NCBI GenBank assembly: GCA_946481735.1
Contig: CAMLOU010000055.1
Coordinates: 1-25,219 of the forward strand
Length of the DNA: 25,219 bases
DNA from: an uncultured Cellvibrio sp.
GTDB lineage: Bacteria > Pseudomonadota > Gammaproteobacteria > Pseudomonadales > Cellvibrionaceae
Direction: 5' to 3'
The notes beneath the pieces are model-generated. The model saw only the letters and a program-made list of their open reading frames with translations. It did no database searches and was not told where the DNA came from. How positions within the stretch are numbered: the stretch's first letter is position 1; each line of letters starts with the position of its first letter. The translations under genes and the position numbers were made by a program. Shown piece by piece: positions 14,823-22,405 of the stretch.

Positions 14823-16966
14823 GCAAACCCCGCACCGCCGGTCCAGCCTCCGCCGAGGTCATGCAAAAGTCTGCCATACAACGAGGGAAACCCTATCCTA
14901 TCGGCGCAACCGCCGATAAAAACGGTATTAACTTCGCTATTTTTTCAGCCCATGCGACCAAGGTAGAAGTGTGCCTGTTTGATAAAAAAGGCGAACAAGA
15001 AGAAAGGCGCTTTGTTCTGCCCGAATATACCGATGAAATCTGGCATGGTTATATTCCAGGTATCGGTAGCGGGCAGGTGTATGGTTATCGGGTTTATGGT
15101 CCCTATGAACCCGATGCAGGTCATCGGTTTAATCCCCACAAATTATTGCTCGATCCATACGCCAAACAATTAGTAGGCCAACTGCAATGGACTGACGAAC
15201 TTTTTGGTTACACCCTGGGGTCCGCCGATGCAGACCTCAGCTTTGACGAACGCGACAGCGCGCCTTTTGTCCCCAAGGCACAAGTCATCAGCGATACCTT
15301 CACATGGCACGAGCACAAACGAAAAAAAACGCCGTGGGACGAAACCATTCTCTATGAAATGCATGTGCGCGGTATCAGCATGCAACACCCGGGCGTACCG
15401 AAAGATCAGCGCGGTACCTTTTCCGGGTTGGATAAACCCATCCTTGATCATATTTGCTCCCTGGGTGTGACCGGTATTGAATTGTTGCCCATTCACAGTT
15501 TTATTACTGAGCAATATTTGCTTGATAAAGGTTTATCCAACTACTGGGGCTACAATACCCTGGCATTCTTTGCGCCGCATCGCGGTTATTCAGCCAGTGG
15601 CGATATCAATGAATTAAAATCCATGATTAACCGCATACACGCGGCAGGCCTGGAGATTATTCTCGATGTGGTATACAACCACACAGCGGAAGGCAGTGAG
15701 TTGGGGCCTACGCTTTCACTGCGCGGTATTGATAACGCGACTTTCTACCGTCTTAGCCCGGAAAACAAACGTTATTACATCAACAACACCGGCACCGGTA
15801 ATACACTGGATTTGAATCATCCCGGTGTGCTGCGGATGGTGACCGACTCGATGCGCTACTGGGCCACCGAGCTGCATATCGATGGTTTTCGTTTTGATCT
15901 GGGCACCATCCTCGCCCGCGATGAACAGGGTGGTTTTGATGAGCGACATAGCTTCCATTCAGCCTGCCGCCAGGACCCGATCATCAATCAGCTGAAATTA
16001 ATTACCGAACCCTGGGATATTGCCGAAGGCGGTTATCAGGTTGGCGCCTTTCCGCCGGGCTGGTCGGAATGGAATGACCGTTTTCGCAATAACCTGCGCG
16101 CGTTCTGGCGCGGCGACGACGCGCAACTGTCGCAATTAGTGAATCATTTATCTGCATCCGGTGATCTCTTCAACCATCGCGGTCGCAAGCCTTATGCGTC
16201 CATCAATTTTGTCACCGCGCATGATGGTTTCACCCTGCGCGATCTCGTGTCCTACGAGCATAAACACAACGAGGCCAATGCTAACGGCAACCAGGATGGA
16301 ACGGACAATAACTTATCCGGCAATTACGGTTGCGAAGGCCCCACCGACAATCCGGAGATTCGTGCATTACGCTTGCGCCAATGCTGCAATATCCTGGGCA
16401 CGCTGTTGTTGGCCCAGGGTACACCGATGTTACTCGCCGGTGATGAGATCGGCCACACGCAACAAGGCAACAACAACGCTTACTGCCAGGATAACGACAT
16501 AAGCTGGATCAATTGGGATCTCGACGAAGAACAACGCACGCTGCTGGCTTTTACCGAACGGCTTATCACCGTGCGCCGTCGCTTTGCCGCGCTGCACCAC
16601 AGCCACTTTTTTACCGGCGAGTGCAATACTCAACTGGGCGTAAAAGATGTGACCTGGCTGGCCCCATCTGCCCGGGAAATGGCAGAGGAGGATTGGCAAG
16701 GTAACGCAGCACGATGCGTGGGCATGCTGATTGATGGCAGAGCCTTGCAGCCGGACCCTTGCGAAGAGGTGTTGCTGTTAATCCTGAACGCCCATACCGA
16801 TGCAATAACCTTCACCCTGCCCGACGTCACCGGCGGTACTGGCTGGTTCTGCCTGCTTGATACCCATCGGCCCCACCACGACACAGAACCCGCCTATCAA
16901 ATTGGCCACCCGTTTGTGGTTACCCAGCGGTCCTTACTGTTGTTTGAATTGCAAAAGCACAGCTGA
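14819..16966 (+). CDS. glgX: Glycogen debranching enzyme GlgX (isoamylase type, GH13)
   Basis: A 715-residue cytoplasmic enzyme with an N-terminal CBM48 domain (about 20-130, GKPYPIGATADKNGINFAIF) and the GH13_11 barrel. Signature stretches include YEMHVRGISMQHPGVPKDQR, NYWGYNTLAFFAPHRGY and DVVYNHTAEGSE. Catalytic residues are nucleophile Asp360 (HIDGFRFDLG), acid/base Glu397 (ITEPWD) and Asp469 (TAHDGFTLRD). GlgX removes short alpha-1,6 branches from phosphorylase-limited glycogen. Length and order are normal for GlgX/TreX. It is coupled by ATGA to the membrane protein upstream, an unusual partner. Its presence beside TreZ (8434) fits a glycogen-to-trehalose route (TreX/GlgX, TreY, TreZ) with TreY missing from the window. 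The gene ends the run; a 113-base gap separates it from the PAP2 gene. Confidence 0.95.
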   Translation: MSKPRTAGPASAEVMQKSAIQRGKPYPIGATADKNGINFAIFSAHATKVEVCLFDKKGEQEERRFVLPEYTDEIWHGYIPGIGSGQVYGYRVYGPYEPDAGHRFNPHKLLLDPYAKQLVGQLQWTDELFGYTLGSADADLSFDERDSAPFVPKAQVISDTFTWHEHKRKKTPWDETILYEMHVRGISMQHPGVPKDQRGTFSGLDKPILDHICSLGVTGIELLPIHSFITEQYLLDKGLSNYWGYNTLAFFAPHRGYSASGDINELKSMINRIHAAGLEIILDVVYNHTAEGSELGPTLSLRGIDNATFYRLSPENKRYYINNTGTGNTLDLNHPGVLRMVTDSMRYWATELHIDGFRFDLGTILARDEQGGFDERHSFHSACRQDPIINQLKLITEPWDIAEGGYQVGAFPPGWSEWNDRFRNNLRAFWRGDDAQLSQLVNHLSASGDLFNHRGRKPYASINFVTAHDGFTLRDLVSYEHKHNEANANGNQDGTDNNLSGNYGCEGPTDNPEIRALRLRQCCNILGTLLLAQGTPMLLAGDEIGHTQQGNNNAYCQDNDISWINWDLDEEQRTLLAFTERLITVRRRFAALHHSHFFTGECNTQLGVKDVTWLAPSAREMAEEDWQGNAARCVGMLIDGRALQPDPCEEVLLLILNAHTDAITFTLPDVTGGTGWFCLLDTHRPHHDTEPAYQIGHPFVVTQRSLLLFELQKHS

Positions 16967-17079
16967 CCACTGATCCTTCACAACGAGACGGAGCGAGCGA
17001 CAAACAACAGATCGCCAGCGTCTTTTTGTATATGATTCCGATAGGTTTACGTTTACATCCAACCGTAACGAGGGATCAG

Positions 17080-17826
17080 ATGAACAATCATCCACCTGCC
17101 GATCCAGGTTCCCAAGGGCGTATTGCGGGCGTGCTGCAATGGCTGGGGAGCCATGAACTGCCGGTATTGCTGGCGTTCTGTACCATCCTCGCGTCCTTAT
17201 GGGGTTTTGCTGAACTGGCCGAAGAGGTTATGGAGGGCGATACCCACGAATTTGATCAGGCGTTATTGCTGAGCATGCGCAACCCCGCCGACCTCAGCGA
17301 TCCCATCGGGCCCGGCTGGGTCGAAGAGATTGGCCGGGATATCACCGCCATGGGCGGCAACGCGGTGTTGACCTTGCTCACGCTGGCCGTGGTGGGTTAT
17401 CTGTTGCTGGATGGAAAACGTCGCATGGCCCTGGTGCTGGTGGTCGCGACACTGGGAGCCCTGGGGGCCAGCACACTGCTGAAAAATACGATTGACCGGG
17501 ATCGACCTGACCTGGTCCCCCACCACACCCAGGTTTATACCGCCAGTTTCCCCAGCGGCCATTCCATGCTATCGGCCAGTACCTATCTCACCATGGGTGC
17601 GCTGCTCGCGCGCGTGCAACGCCGCAAACGGATGAAGGCGTATATCTTGCTGGTGGCTATTATTGCCACCTTATTGGTGGGGTTCAGTCGAATTTACCTT
17701 GGCGTTCATTGGCCAACGGACGTGCTGGCCGGCTGGACGGCCGGGGCTGCCTGGGCTATTGGCTGCTGGTTATTGGCGCGCTGGCTGCAGCAGCGCCATG
17801 AGGTGGAAGATGAAGACTCCGCGTAG
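17080..17826 (+). CDS. PAP2-family membrane phosphatase
   Basis: A 248-residue inner-membrane protein of the PAP2/type 2 phosphatidic acid phosphatase superfamily, with about five to six helices. The three catalytic motifs are complete: K135-x6-R142-P143 (KNTIDRDRP), P158-SGH161 (FPSGHSM) and S203-R-x5-H210-x3-D214 (SRIYLGVHWPTD). Members dephosphorylate phosphatidic acid, phosphatidylglycerophosphate or undecaprenyl pyrophosphate; the substrate cannot be chosen from sequence. GAGGG before ATG 17080 decides the start over an upstream in-frame ATG at 17026. The lipid kinase gene begins 48 bases downstream on the same strand, so a phosphatase/kinase pair acting on lipid head groups is plausible. 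Confidence 0.92.
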   Translation: MNNHPPADPGSQGRIAGVLQWLGSHELPVLLAFCTILASLWGFAELAEEVMEGDTHEFDQALLLSMRNPADLSDPIGPGWVEEIGRDITAMGGNAVLTLLTLAVVGYLLLDGKRRMALVLVVATLGALGASTLLKNTIDRDRPDLVPHHTQVYTASFPSGHSMLSASTYLTMGALLARVQRRKRMKAYILLVAIIATLLVGFSRIYLGVHWPTDVLAGWTAGAAWAIGCWLLARWLQQRHEVEDEDSA

Positions 17827-17874
17827 CCCGATCACCCACGGGGAATTGGGTCCTTGTTGCTGCGAGCGGGATAT

Positions 17875-18777
17875 ATGACAAACACAGTGCGCACAGCCTT
17901 ATTGATTGTAAATCCCAACAGCCGATCCGGCAGTGATGCCGATATACAGGAGGGCATCGCATTACTGGAAGCCGCCGGCATCCAGCTTATCAACACCACC
18001 TCCAACAGCGCCGAACAAACCCAACGACTCATCGTTGAACATTGCCGCACGATCGATCTGGTTATCCTTGGCGGTGGCGACGGCACCATCAGTTCAGCCG
18101 CACCGGCGCTTTATCAGCATCAGTTGCCTTTCGCCATCCTGCCACTGGGTACTGCTAATGATCTGGCCCGTTCGCTGGGGATGAGTGGCGATTTGCTGGA
18201 AGCTTTTCAATTGATTGTGAAGAATCATCGCAGCCGCATGAATCTCGGCGTGGTGAACGGTCATTATTTTTTTAACGCCGCCAACATCGGCCTCGGTGTT
18301 CGTGTGACTCACGAGCTGACCCCGGAGATAAAAAAACAATGGGGGGTATTCAGTTATCTGGCCGCCGTGTTTGCAGCACTGAAAAAAAATCGTAAATTTC
18401 GCGCAACGATCCGCGTGGATGGCAAGCCCTATAAGGTCAGTTCCATTCAGTTGGCGGTTGGCAATGGTCGTTACTATGGTGGTGGCAATGTAATTGATGA
18501 ATACTCCACCATTGACGACGGCAAATTGTGTCTGTACAGCGTTCCTCCGTTAACACTCTGGGAACTCTTGACACTGGCCCCGCTACTGCGCAACGGTAAA
18601 CAACGTTTAACCGACAAAATTTTTACCGCGTCAGGACAACGCATTGAGGTCAACACCTCGCGGTTGCGTGAAATCCATGCCGACGGTGAACCTGTCAGTA
18701 TTACGCCCGCGTTGTTTGAAGTCATTCCGGAAGCACTGGAAGTGATTCGGCCGCAACCGGATGAGGTTATCCCCTAA
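17875..18777 (+). CDS. Diacylglycerol kinase-family lipid kinase (YegS/BmrU-like)
   Basis: A 300-residue soluble protein of the DAGK catalytic superfamily. The nucleotide-binding loops are present: IVNPNSRSGS (11-20), LGGGDGTISSA (65-75) and LPLGTANDLARSLGM (89-103). The C-terminal beta-rich lipid-binding part has FFNAANIGLGVRVTHEL and the GNGRYYGGGNVIDEYSTIDDGKL-type loop. The C-terminal HADGEPV motif is also family-typical. The reaction is ATP-dependent phosphorylation of diacylglycerol, phosphatidylglycerol or a sphingoid-like lipid at the inner face of the membrane. The start at ATG 17875 has GAGCGGG just upstream. It follows the PAP2 gene and precedes the DUF2383 gene by 44 bases, so the three probably share a transcript. 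Confidence 0.92.
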   Translation: MTNTVRTALLIVNPNSRSGSDADIQEGIALLEAAGIQLINTTSNSAEQTQRLIVEHCRTIDLVILGGGDGTISSAAPALYQHQLPFAILPLGTANDLARSLGMSGDLLEAFQLIVKNHRSRMNLGVVNGHYFFNAANIGLGVRVTHELTPEIKKQWGVFSYLAAVFAALKKNRKFRATIRVDGKPYKVSSIQLAVGNGRYYGGGNVIDEYSTIDDGKLCLYSVPPLTLWELLTLAPLLRNGKQRLTDKIFTASGQRIEVNTSRLREIHADGEPVSITPALFEVIPEALEVIRPQPDEVIP

Positions 18778-18821
18778 GTTTAATGAGTAGATCTACGCAA
18801 AGACCCGAATGGAGCAACACC

Positions 18822-19262
18822 ATGAATTTATTACGCACCGACAAAGAAGTGGCACTGAACGATCTGCTGGTAGCCAGCCGGGAGACAGCAGATCATTATC
18901 AGGACGCGCTTGAATATCTGGGTGATCATTCGATAACCTCGGCACTGGGCGACATCATGCAAGAGCGGTTGAGCGTGATTGAACGCATTGAACAGGCCAT
19001 TCGCGCCATGGGCGATTTACCCTCCATGCCCGATCCGGATCGGGAAACCGGGGAGATGCTGCTTCATCATGTAACAGCAGCCTTATCGTCGGATTCAGCC
19101 ACCGAAATTCTTGAGCAACGCATCAAGGCGGAGCGGCATTTGCTGACGCTTTTACAAGCATGCAACGATGTCGGCCTGGACAACGACCAGCCCCAATTAC
19201 TGCAAGAGATGGCGCAGCAGGTTCATGGGGTTATTACCCGTCTCGAACAACTGGAAGCGTGA
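18822..19262 (+). CDS. DUF2383/PA2169-type four-helix bundle protein
   Basis: A 146-residue helical, soluble protein: LNDLLVASRETADHYQDALE (helix 1), ITSALGDIMQERLSVIERIEQAI (helix 2), ATEILEQRIKAERHLLTLLQAC (helix 3) and LLQEMAQQVHGVITRLEQLE (helix 4). Spacing and motifs such as the helix-1 ETADHYQ resemble the DUF2383 (PA2169) family, which has a ferritin-like fold. The ExxH pairs of a true diiron site are weak here, so metal binding is uncertain. GGAG precedes ATG 18822; a possible in-frame upstream ATG at 18783 is less likely. Its stop overlaps the next start (TGATG), so it is coupled to the aspartic protease gene. The function is unknown; the family is associated with stress. Confidence 0.78.
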   Translation: MNLLRTDKEVALNDLLVASRETADHYQDALEYLGDHSITSALGDIMQERLSVIERIEQAIRAMGDLPSMPDPDRETGEMLLHHVTAALSSDSATEILEQRIKAERHLLTLLQACNDVGLDNDQPQLLQEMAQQVHGVITRLEQLEA

Positions 19263-20347
19263 TGTCGCTACGACGTTTTATGACCAGATTTAGTGTGATC
19301 AGTATTGCCGTCAGTGCGTTTGCACTGGGATTTATCGCCAGTGAATACCGTCACAGCCTGACCGATGCTGCGCCTGAACCTCAGGTATCGACACCACCGC
19401 CCGCTCCAGTAAGTTTTTCTGAACCGCCCAGGTTTTCGAACCAACCGATCATAACCGAAGCGACATCGCGCACAGTTTTCTCCTGGGAGCGAATCGAGCA
19501 ATTAATGTCCCTCGCCCGCTTTGAGGAAGCCATTGCATTGCTGCAGGATTACCTGGCAGAAACACCGACCTCTGCACGCGCCTGGTTTCTGCTGGCGCAA
19601 TCCTATGAAAAAATCGACAACCACGAAGCCTCACTGGAAGCCTGGTTTCGTTATCTGGACTACGAGGTGGATGCCTTAAAATTTGAACAGGCCATCGCCT
19701 ATGTTCGCCGTTATCTTATGCAGCTTTATCACAAGCCCACTATGATCAGTGGAAATGTTCAATGGCTGTTGACGCAACTGAACGAATTGTTGGAATTCAA
19801 TACCAACGATGCGGAGCTGCATGTGATACTCGCCTCGCTTTACGCGAAACTGCAAGATAATTATCAAGCCCAGTATCACGCCATGATGGCCGTCAATGAT
19901 CCGGCCATGCAGCAGCGCGCGGAGGACATCCTGGCAGAATTAAATGGCACCGCCCTGCCCGATGAACTCAGTATTCCGCTGGTGCGTTTCGGTAACCAGT
20001 ATCTGGTGAATGTCACCCTCGAAGGGTATCCGGCACGTCTCTTGTTGGATACCGGCGCATCGCTGAGCGGTGTATCCAATGTCTACACCGCCAAATATCC
20101 CTCCCTGATCAAGTCAACCAAACCGATTCGCCTGAATACCGCGAGCGGAACAGTCGACAGTGTGTTGTTTACCGTTGATAGCTTACGCATCGATGAACTG
20201 GCGTTTCACCAGCATATTCTGGCGTTACTCCCCATGCACAACATGACCGAGTTTGATGGTCTACTCGGCGTGGATATCCTCGGTCGGTTTGACTTTGTGA
20301 TTGACCAAAATGCCGCCGTCCTCCGCCTACAGGCGCGCCAAAAATAA
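19262..20347 (+). CDS. Membrane-anchored TPR plus retropepsin-like aspartic protease
   Basis: A 361-residue protein. Residues about 9-27 form an uncleaved signal anchor (SVISIAVSAFALGFIAS), then a Pro-rich spacer (35-57). Residues about 75-230 are helical TPR-like repeats (RFEEAIALLQDYLAETPTSA, RAWFLLAQSYEKIDNHEASL). Residues about 238-355 form a single-lobe aspartic protease fold with the active-site LLDTGAS (261-267) and the conserved DGLLGVDILGRFDFVID (332-348). A retroviral-type single lobe must dimerise to be active. The orientation places TPR and protease in the periplasm. The substrate is unknown. The start overlaps the DUF2383 stop as TGATG, and the frame is open upstream inside that gene, so ATG 19262 is chosen for the proper anchor. 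Confidence 0.86.
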   Translation: MSLRRFMTRFSVISIAVSAFALGFIASEYRHSLTDAAPEPQVSTPPPAPVSFSEPPRFSNQPIITEATSRTVFSWERIEQLMSLARFEEAIALLQDYLAETPTSARAWFLLAQSYEKIDNHEASLEAWFRYLDYEVDALKFEQAIAYVRRYLMQLYHKPTMISGNVQWLLTQLNELLEFNTNDAELHVILASLYAKLQDNYQAQYHAMMAVNDPAMQQRAEDILAELNGTALPDELSIPLVRFGNQYLVNVTLEGYPARLLLDTGASLSGVSNVYTAKYPSLIKSTKPIRLNTASGTVDSVLFTVDSLRIDELAFHQHILALLPMHNMTEFDGLLGVDILGRFDFVIDQNAAVLRLQARQK

Positions 20348-20393
20348 TATCTCTCCCTCAGGCTATACCAGTTTTGGCAGAAGCTTAGAACCA

Positions 20394-20414
20394 CAAAGCC
20401 TAAGACAGGCTTTG
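20394..20414. repeat. 8-bp stem-loop between the protease gene and tetR
   Basis: CAAAGCCT at 20394-20401 pairs perfectly with AGGCTTTG at 20407-20414 across a 5-base loop. No T-run follows on either strand, so it is a weak terminator at best. Its right arm overlaps the -35 box of the tetR promoter, so it could also bind a regulator. Confidence 0.4.
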
Positions 20415-20440
20415 ACAAACCAGACGACTGGTCATATATT
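20412..20440 (+). promoter_or_regulatory. Sigma70-type promoter of tetR
   Basis: TTGACA at 20412-20417 and TATATT at 20435-20440 are separated by exactly 17 bases, a near-consensus sigma70 promoter. The tetR ATG lies 8 bases beyond the -10, so the leader would be extremely short or absent. The spacer is largely filled by operator copy 1 (20422-20433), which predicts autorepression. Confidence 0.72.
20422..20433. promoter_or_regulatory. TetR-family operator, copy 1
   Basis: AGACGACTGGTC lies between the -35 and -10 of the tetR promoter. The core GACTGGTC is a one-mismatch version of the palindrome GACCGGTC. The same 12-mer pattern (AGACGACYRGTC) recurs at 21063 and 21161, all near this regulator gene. 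Confidence 0.7.
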
Positions 20441-20447
20441 TTCTCAC

Positions 20448-21035
20448 ATGAGCAAACGTGAACTGAAAAAAGACCATCTCCTCGACGCCGGCTTACAAGT
20501 CATGGCGACCCGCGGATATAACGGCACCAGTATCAAGGATATTGTTGATGCTGCGGATGTTCCCAAAGGGTCTTTTTATACCTACTTCAAAAGCAAGGAA
20601 GATTTTGCCGTAGAGGCCCTCGAAAAGGTGACCGAGGAACGGATTCAGCATAATCGCCACCTGCTCGGTAACCGTAGTATTCCCCCGCTGGAGCGCCTCA
20701 ACCGTTTTTTTATCGACAATATCGGTGAATGCGACCAAGGCATTAAAGGTGGATGTTTTATCGGCAACATGTGCCAGGAAATGTCCGACTCCAGCGAGGT
20801 AATTCGCCTGAAAGTCCGGCAAATGCTGCGTAACAATACCCAGGCTATTGAAGATGTACTGGAAGAAGCACGCTTGGATGGCAGCCTTAACAGCCCTATT
20901 GCCTCAGCTGTCCTGGCGGAATTTTTATTTAATGCCTGGGAAGGTACCTTGATGCGCATGAAGGCCTCAAAGTGTCGCGAGCCCATGAATGCTTTCCTTA
21001 TGCTGTTGCCTGAGATCCTTGGCAATCGCGCCTGA
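20448..21035 (+). CDS. TetR/AcrR-family transcriptional repressor
   Basis: A 195-residue regulator. The N-terminal TetR helix-turn-helix covers about residues 8-54, with HLLDAGLQVMATRGYNGTSI, DIVDAADVPKGSFYTYF and KSKEDF. The ligand-binding half contains GGCFIGNMCQEMSD (about 101-114), a motif resembling the GCL(I/V)xN pattern of NemR/AcuR-like members. The two cysteines there could matter for sensing reactive compounds (inference). The start is ATG 20448, with no Shine-Dalgarno and an almost leaderless predicted transcript; the frame is open back to 20301 but that region is the promoter. Operators at 20422, 21063 and 21161 indicate autoregulation and control of the downstream lpxR-like gene. 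Confidence 0.9.
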   Translation: MSKRELKKDHLLDAGLQVMATRGYNGTSIKDIVDAADVPKGSFYTYFKSKEDFAVEALEKVTEERIQHNRHLLGNRSIPPLERLNRFFIDNIGECDQGIKGGCFIGNMCQEMSDSSEVIRLKVRQMLRNNTQAIEDVLEEARLDGSLNSPIASAVLAEFLFNAWEGTLMRMKASKCREPMNAFLMLLPEILGNRA

Positions 21036-21062
21036 CGGGTAAAATTTTTTACTCACTTTTAA

Positions 21063-21074
21063 AGACGACCAGTC
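21063..21074. promoter_or_regulatory. TetR-family operator, copy 2
   Basis: AGACGACCAGTC lies 27 bases after the tetR stop. A TATAAG that could serve as a -10 follows at 21078-21083, but no good -35 was seen. It shares the AGACGAC half with the other two copies. Confidence 0.55.
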
Positions 21075-21132
21075 AATTATAAGCCGCACTTATGGCAGTG
21101 GGATGTCAGCACGCCTGAATCAACACCCACAC

Positions 21133-21158
21133 CCGCGGCTTTATTTGTGCGGTTTTTT
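21133..21158 (+). terminator. Possible weak terminator after tetR
   Basis: CCGC at 21133-21136 can pair with GCGG at 21149-21152, followed directly by six T (21153-21158). The stem is only 4 base pairs, so this is a weak candidate. It sits between operator copies 2 and 3. Confidence 0.3.
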
Positions 21159-21160
21159 AC

Positions 21161-21176
21161 AGACGACCGGTCATCT
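21161..21176. promoter_or_regulatory. TetR-family operator, copy 3, upstream of lpxR-like gene
   Basis: AGACGACCGGTCATCT is the best palindrome of the three: AGA.GACC / GGTC.TCT with one mismatched pair. It lies about 80 bases upstream of the lpxR-like start. TCTAAA at 21174-21179 is a possible -10 in the same relative place as in the tetR promoter, but its -35 is poor. Confidence 0.65.
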
Positions 21177-21200
21177 AAACAAACATTCAGATTTTTAGAA

Positions 21201-21235
21201 GTAGCTGTAGGTCTACCGTAGGAGCCGGCAGCTAC
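21201..21235. repeat. Inverted repeat in the lpxR leader
   Basis: GTAGCTG (21201-21207) and CAGCTAC (21229-21235) are exact reverse complements, 21 bases apart. It would form a hairpin in the 5' leader just ahead of the GAAGGA ribosome binding site at 21245. It may be a leader structure or chance. Confidence 0.35.
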
Positions 21236-21254
21236 GCAGTAACCGAAGGAATTG

Positions 21255-22388
21255 ATGATGAACAGATTTATACGACTCACAATCAACACCGTCACTTGGG
21301 GATTAGCCGCCTTACCGCTGCTGGCGTCTGCCCAGGAAATTGACTACGACCAGCTACAGATCGCTACGCTGATCGAGGAAGAAAAGCGCCCCTATCAGGA
21401 AGTCGTGGTACTGCCCTACAAAGAGCCGCTGAAATCCAGTTGGGCGTTGGCCATTGATAATGACATTTTCGCGCTCGGCGGGCGGGATCAGGATTACACC
21501 TACGGCTTCAACTTCACCTACTCCGGGCGCAAAGCGCAAGAACTGTGGTTTTCTCTGGATAAACCCTTAAGCGCACTCGATCACTTGTTAGGCGTGGATA
21601 ACCAATCCGAGCAAAATATCGATAACCACAGCATTGAAGTCGGCTTGTTTGGATTTACCCCGGAAGATATCCGTGTTGCCGCCGCAAACCCTGACGACCG
21701 GCCTTACGCGAGCCTGATCTACTGGTCCAATTCTCGCGAGCAAATGGATTTGAACAGCAACGTGTCCTGGAAGACGACCCTGACTGTGGGTGCACTGGGT
21801 TTAAATCTGGTCGGTGAATTTCAAAACACCATCCATGACAAACTTAATGGCAACGAAGCCATGGGTTGGGATAACCAGATCAGTGAGGGTGGCGAATTGA
21901 CCGCGCGCTATGCCATTGCGCGGCAGCAATACCTGGGCAACCTGTTCGGTAATATGGAAGTGAAAAGTACGCTGCAGGCATCGGTGGGTTATCTTACGGA
22001 AGCGAGCTGGAGCCTGAGTTTTCGCGATGGCAAATACCACACCCCCTGGTCTTCGTTTAATCCGGAGCTGGCAAGTTACGGCGAAAAATCTACCTATAAC
22101 ACCAGCTCAAGGGCCATCCGGGAACATTACTTTTGGGCGGGAATGGCCGTCAAAGCGCGTGCTTACAATGTCTTTTTACAAGGGCAATTCCGCGATAGCC
22201 CGGTGACTTACGACCACAACGAGTTAAACCCGATTGTGTTCGAGGCCTGGTTGGGCTACACCATCGCCTTTGCCGAAGGCTATCGGTTGAGCTACGTACT
22301 GCGCGGGCATAGCTCGGAGATCAAACAGGGAGCGGGAGATCGCAATCTGATGTGGGGCGGGATTATCCTGGCCAAAACCTTTGACTGA
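21255..22388 (+). CDS. Lipid A deacylase LpxR family protein (DUF2219)
   Basis: A 377-residue outer-membrane protein. Residues 1-26 are a signal peptide cleaved after ASA. The remainder is rich in alternating amphipathic strands and ends in an aromatic-type C-terminus (AKTFD), as expected for a beta barrel. LpxR-family motifs are IDNDIF (67-72), RDQDYTYGFNFTYSG (77-91), DDRPYAS (147-153), IH at 193-194 and MGWDNQI (203-209), which include the Asn-Asp and His needed by LpxR. LpxR removes the 3'-acyloxyacyl chain from lipid A in a calcium-dependent way. It is longer than Salmonella LpxR by an N-terminal stretch of about 35 residues. GAAGGA precedes adjacent ATGs at 21255 and 21258; either may be used. 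Operator copies 2 and 3 upstream suggest TetR control. Confidence 0.85.
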   Translation: MMNRFIRLTINTVTWGLAALPLLASAQEIDYDQLQIATLIEEEKRPYQEVVVLPYKEPLKSSWALAIDNDIFALGGRDQDYTYGFNFTYSGRKAQELWFSLDKPLSALDHLLGVDNQSEQNIDNHSIEVGLFGFTPEDIRVAAANPDDRPYASLIYWSNSREQMDLNSNVSWKTTLTVGALGLNLVGEFQNTIHDKLNGNEAMGWDNQISEGGELTARYAIARQQYLGNLFGNMEVKSTLQASVGYLTEASWSLSFRDGKYHTPWSSFNPELASYGEKSTYNTSSRAIREHYFWAGMAVKARAYNVFLQGQFRDSPVTYDHNELNPIVFEAWLGYTIAFAEGYRLSYVLRGHSSEIKQGAGDRNLMWGGIILAKTFD

Positions 22389-22405
22389 CCGGGCTTCTTA
22401 TTGAT

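Noticed and set aside
21075..21160. Small gene between operator copies 2 and 3
   Set aside because: Only a short frame of about eight codons is present, with no ribosome binding site.
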